DNA from: Streptomyces djakartensis
GTDB taxonomy: Bacteria; Actinomycetota; Actinomycetes; Streptomycetales; Streptomycetaceae
Assembly (NCBI RefSeq): GCF_014651075.1
Contig: NZ_BMWE01000011.1
Location: forward strand, 1-64,000
Length of the DNA: 64,000 bases
Reading direction: 5' to 3'
The notes under the pieces are model-generated. The model was not told the origin of the DNA. It saw nothing but the letters and a program-made list of their open reading frames with translations, and searched no databases. Positions within the stretch are counted from its first letter, which is position 1; each line of letters begins with the position of its first letter. A program made the position numbers and the translations under genes. Shown here piece after piece: positions 61,316-64,000 of the stretch.

Positions 61316-62392
61316 ATGGGAGGCTCTGTTCATTGCGAGCCTGAAGTCGAGGAGAGTGAATCCTTGCGGTCCGACGCCAACATCGCGGGACCGATGACCG
61401 ATCCGGTCCCCGGTCCCCGTACCGAGTCGATGGGGGCGGATGTTTCACGTGAAACACCGCCTCCGATGGACGACACTCCCATCGGTCGTGCTGCCCAACT
61501 GGCGGTGGAGGCTCTCGGCCGCGCCGGCGACGGCCTGCCGCGGCCCGAGCAGACCCGAATCATCGTGGTGGCAAACCAGAAGGGCGGTGTGGGCAAGACG
61601 ACGACCACCGTCAACCTTGCCGCGTCACTGGCCGTGCACGGCGCCCGGGTTCTGGTGGTTGACCTCGACCCACAGGGCAATGCGTCCACCGCGCTGGGCA
61701 TCGACCACCATGCCGAAGTTCCGTCCATCTACGATGTGTTGGTGGAGAGTAAACCGCTCTCCGAGGTCGTGCAGCCGGTGCCCGATGTCGAAGGCCTCTT
61801 CTGTGCCCCCGCCACGATCGATCTCGCCGGTGCGGAGATCGAACTGGTATCCCTGGTGGCACGGGAGAGTCGGCTGCAGCGCGCCATCCAGGCGTACGAG
61901 CAGCCACTGGACTACATCCTCATCGACTGTCCGCCCTCGCTCGGTCTCCTGACGGTCAATGCGTTGGTGGCCGGCCAGGAGGTCCTGATCCCGATCCAGT
62001 GCGAGTACTACGCGTTGGAGGGCCTGGGACAGTTGCTGCGCAACGTCGACCTGGTGCGGGGGCACCTCAACCCCGCCCTGCACGTGTCGACCATCCTGCT
62101 CACCATGTACGACGGCCGGACGCGTCTCGCGTCCCAGGTCGCGGAAGAGGTGCGCACCCACTTCGGTGACGAGGTTCTACGGACGAGCATTCCCCGCTCC
62201 GTCCGTATCTCCGAGGCGCCGAGCTATGGGCAGACGGTATTGACTTACGATCCTGGATCGAGTGGTGCCCTCTCCTATCTTGAGGCGGCACGAGAGATCG
62301 CGCTGAAGGGTGTTGGCGTCAGCTACGACGCGACGCACGCCCACATCGGCGCACAGCAGAACGATCCGAGCATGGTGGAGGGCATCCAGTGA
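61316..62392 (+). CDS. parA: chromosome partitioning ATPase ParA
   Basis: Walker-type ATPase of chromosome segregation, 358 residues from ATG 61316. The deviant Walker A is QKGGVGKTTTT, followed by VVDLDPQGNASTALGI, DYILIDCPPSLGLLT and SVRISEAPSYGQTV. The first 85 residues before the ATPase fold are low-complexity, and the start is uncertain: ATG 61394 and ATG 61433 are also in frame. A parS lies inside the 5' part (61442-61455) and is translated as VSRET. Its stop overlaps the parB GTG. In hyphae ParA positions origin complexes before sporulation septation. Confidence 0.95.
   Translation: MGGSVHCEPEVEESESLRSDANIAGPMTDPVPGPRTESMGADVSRETPPPMDDTPIGRAAQLAVEALGRAGDGLPRPEQTRIIVVANQKGGVGKTTTTVNLAASLAVHGARVLVVDLDPQGNASTALGIDHHAEVPSIYDVLVESKPLSEVVQPVPDVEGLFCAPATIDLAGAEIELVSLVARESRLQRAIQAYEQPLDYILIDCPPSLGLLTVNALVAGQEVLIPIQCEYYALEGLGQLLRNVDLVRGHLNPALHVSTILLTMYDGRTRLASQVAEEVRTHFGDEVLRTSIPRSVRISEAPSYGQTVLTYDPGSSGALSYLEAAREIALKGVGVSYDATHAHIGAQQNDPSMVEGIQ
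61442..61455. promoter_or_regulatory. parS site within parA
   Basis: Exact GTTTCACGTGAAAC in the parA coding sequence, encoding VSRET. Confidence 0.95.
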
Positions 62393-63489
62393 GCGAGCGA
62401 CGGAGGGGGCTGGGTCGTGGTCTCGGCGCACTGATCCCTGCAGCACCGACGGAAAAGTCGGTGGCCCAGGCCGCGGCGGGGAACGCCGCTTCGACATCCC
62501 CTGCGGCAGTGCCCGCGCTGCCGAACGACCGTGGGGTGGCCGCGGCGAAGGTGGCGACTCTGCCGACTGTTTCACGTGAAACGGAAGAGCCCGCCCAGCC
62601 CAGTGCTCCCGCTGTGCCTGCGGCTCCCATCGGTGCGCACTTCGCCGAGATCCCCCTCGAGGCCATCACGCCGAACCCGAGGCAGCCACGTGAGGTCTTC
62701 GATGAGGACGCTCTGGCCGAACTCATCACCTCCATCAAGGAAGTGGGGCTCCTGCAGCCGGTCGTCGTCCGGCAGGTGGGCCCGGCCCGCTACGAACTCA
62801 TCATGGGCGAGCGCCGGTGGCGGGCCTGCCGAGAGGCGGGGCTGAAGGCGATCCCGGCGATCGTACGAGCCACGGACGACGAGAAGCTCCTCCTGGACGC
62901 CCTGCTGGAGAACCTGCACCGCGCCCAGCTGAACCCGCTGGAAGAAGCCGCCGCCTATGACCAGTTGCTGCGGGACTTCAACTGCACACATGACCAGCTG
63001 GCGGATCGCATCGGCCGGTCCCGCCCTCAGGTCTCCAACACCCTGCGCCTGCTGAAGCTCTCGCCGGCGGTGCAGCGCCGGGTCGCCGCCGGGGTTCTCT
63101 CCGCCGGCCACGCGCGGGCCTTGCTGTCCGTCGAGGACTCGGAGGAGCAGGACAGGCTGGCGCACCGCATTGTGGCCGAGGGGCTCTCGGTGCGGGCTGT
63201 CGAGGAGATTGTGACCTTGATGGGGTCGCGGCCCCAGAAGGCCCAGCGCCCCAAGGGGCCGCGTGCCGGTGCCCGGGTCTCTCCTGCGCTGTCCGAACTC
63301 GCCACGCGGCTCTCGGACCGCTTCGAGACGCGTGTGAAGGTCGACCTGGGGCAGAAGAAGGGCAAGATCACCGTCGAGTTCGCCTCCATGGAGGATCTCG
63401 AACGGATCCTCGGCTCGCTGGCTCCCGGAGAGGGGCCGGTCCTGCAGAAGAGCCTCCTGGATGACGACGCTGACGACAGCGACTCCTGA
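62389..63489 (+). CDS. parB: chromosome partitioning protein ParB
   Basis: CTP-dependent parS-binding clamp protein, 366 residues. It has an N-terminal ParA-contact end (RRRGLGRGLGALIP), the ParB/sulfiredoxin domain with NPRQPREVFDEDALAELITSIKEVGLLQPVVV, GERRWRA and ENLHRAQLNPLEEAAAYDQLL, the helix-turn-helix TQDQLADRIGRSRPQVSNTLRLL-like part, and a C-terminal dimer domain. GTG 62389 is in the parA stop (GTGA). A parS is inside the gene (62569-62582). Confidence 0.97.
   Translation: MSERRRGLGRGLGALIPAAPTEKSVAQAAAGNAASTSPAAVPALPNDRGVAAAKVATLPTVSRETEEPAQPSAPAVPAAPIGAHFAEIPLEAITPNPRQPREVFDEDALAELITSIKEVGLLQPVVVRQVGPARYELIMGERRWRACREAGLKAIPAIVRATDDEKLLLDALLENLHRAQLNPLEEAAAYDQLLRDFNCTHDQLADRIGRSRPQVSNTLRLLKLSPAVQRRVAAGVLSAGHARALLSVEDSEEQDRLAHRIVAEGLSVRAVEEIVTLMGSRPQKAQRPKGPRAGARVSPALSELATRLSDRFETRVKVDLGQKKGKITVEFASMEDLERILGSLAPGEGPVLQKSLLDDDADDSDS
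62569..62582. promoter_or_regulatory. parS site within parB
   Basis: Exact GTTTCACGTGAAAC in the parB linker, encoding VSRET as in parA. Confidence 0.95.
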
Positions 63490-63522
63490 GTCTCCGACAG
63501 GAGCTTCCACTGTGCCTTCGGC

Positions 63523-63567
63523 AGAGCGGGCTGTGTCCGGTGTGTACCGGAACATGGCCCGCTCTTT
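63523..63567 (+). terminator. terminator after parB
   Basis: agagcgggc (63523-63531) pairs with gcccgctct (63557-63565), and tccggt/accgga pair inside; TTTCCTTTCT follows. Confidence 0.8.
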
Positions 63568-63664
63568 CCTTTCTGGCGGTTTCGATGGAATCACATCGTG
63601 GATACGATGCGTTCGAGTACGGCGCAACCCACCCAACAGCACCTCTGAGAGGTAGGCAGGGGCC

Positions 63665-63922
63665 ATGCGAACGATGAGCCGCAGCGGACTGGTGAGCGCC
63701 GGTTTGGGGCTGGGGGCGGTCGGTGGCTTCATCGGCAGTCTCCTCAGGGAACGGAGCGCTCTGACAGCCGCCCGGGATGCCGCGGGCGAAGGAAGCGAGG
63801 AACAGCCTTCATGGGGCGCCGGCTCGTACCGCTCACGCTGGACAACCTTCAGGACCTCCCCCAGCGCTGTCGCACGTGCGTCTTCTGGGAGCTCGACCCG
63901 GTCAGCGGTGAGGCTGCGGTAA
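63665..63922 (+). CDS. possible small protein, overlaps the GNAT gene
   Basis: An 85-codon frame from ATG 63665 with GGCAGGGG upstream. The N-terminal 30 residues (MRTMSRSGLVSAGLGLGAVGGFIGSLL, then RER) look like a membrane anchor. From 63811 it overlaps the GNAT gene out of frame, and its last 35 residues are Ser/Arg-rich and unconvincing. Either a short anchor peptide whose frame has drifted, or not a gene. Confidence 0.35.
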   Translation: MRTMSRSGLVSAGLGLGAVGGFIGSLLRERSALTAARDAAGEGSEEQPSWGAGSYRSRWTTFRTSPSAVARASSGSSTRSAVRLR

Positions 63923-64000
63923 AAGCGGGCACGCCCGCTCTGGAGAAGGAAGCCTGGATCTCAGCCGTCCTGCTGGACTGGGGTTCCTGCGGGCGGGTCG
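63811..64000 (+). CDS. GNAT family N-acetyltransferase, 5' part
   Basis: The gene runs off the right edge; 63 codons are visible: MGRRLVPLTLDNLQDLPQRC, then RTCVFWELDPVSGEAAVKAG, then TPALEKEAWISAVLLDWGSCGRV. This start is typical of the actinobacterial GNAT proteins encoded next to parB. ATG 63811 has GGAAGCGAGG upstream. The acetyl-CoA site lies beyond the edge, so the substrate is unknown. Confidence 0.75.
   Translation, partial: MGRRLVPLTLDNLQDLPQRCRTCVFWELDPVSGEAAVKAGTPALEKEAWISAVLLDWGSCGRV

Overview
The window is a stretch of actinobacterial chromosome, almost certainly Streptomyces. The evidence is very high GC with strong third-position GC, many GTG starts, and stop/start overlaps of the ATGA and GTGA type. 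The gene order parB-parA-rsmG-jag-yidC-yidD-rnpA-rpmH-dnaA-dnaN-gnd-recF-DUF721-gyrB-gyrA is that of the Streptomyces replication-origin region. parS sites (GTTTCACGTGAAAC), TTGTCCACA-type DnaA boxes, CrgA, DLW-39, class E sortases and an AfsA-type synthase gene agree with this.

Layout. (1) 1-8.5 kb, acyl-CoA catabolism: a partial MobA-like gene, a bkdABC branched-chain 2-oxoacid dehydrogenase operon divergent from an Lrp/AsnC regulator, then a TetR gene overlapping a PaaH-like 3-hydroxyacyl-CoA dehydrogenase gene, divergent from paaN. One 14-bp palindrome occurs in both divergent promoters (13/14 identical), so the TetR protein probably controls both. (2) 8.5-15.5 kb: TrmH-type methyltransferase, HTTM membrane protein and DUF5819 partner in one overlapping operon; an acyl-CoA dehydrogenase behind a KstR-like palindrome; rhodanese; a J-domain protein; DUF2252. 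(3) 15.6-20.6 kb, the clearest accessory segment: an ArpA/ScbR-like receptor, an AfsA-like synthase, an NAD-epimerase-like reductase and a cytochrome P450, with an ARE-like operator before the synthase and another before the P450. Broken FtsX-permease and response-regulator fragments lie between this and tRNA-Leu(CAG). (4) 21.3-29.5 kb, envelope signalling and growth: fhaA, fhaB, pstP, an FtsW/RodA-like gene, pbpA and pknB. (5) 29.6-30.9 kb: an IS30-family 3' remnant and a fusion of an antirepressor-like domain with an Mrr-type nuclease domain. (6) 31-38.5 kb: three class E sortases, a TrpG/PabA-type amidotransferase, DUF881, CrgA, a cluster of DnaA boxes, rhomboid protease, cyclophilin and DUF5324. 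(7) 38.6-45 kb: a remote parS, three tRNAs' worth of core landmarks (Ala here, Ile at 44.2 kb, Leu at 20.8 kb), an HTH protein, a second Ser/Thr kinase, and several small membrane or secreted proteins. (8) 44.3-64 kb: DUF3566, gyrA, gyrB, DUF721, recF, gnd, dnaN, oriC, dnaA, rpmH, rnpA, yidD, yidC, jag, rsmG, parA, parB and the start of a GNAT gene.

How it fits together. Genes left of oriC (dnaA to gyrA) are on the minus strand and rpmH to parB on the plus strand, so both read away from the origin. The fha-pstP-rodA-pbpA-pknB block, the sortases and CrgA form an envelope and division neighbourhood. The quorum-signal cassette in region 3 is the best candidate for an undescribed system: a signal receptor, a signal synthase, two tailoring enzymes and their operators within about 4 kb, with no antibiotic cluster visible around it.
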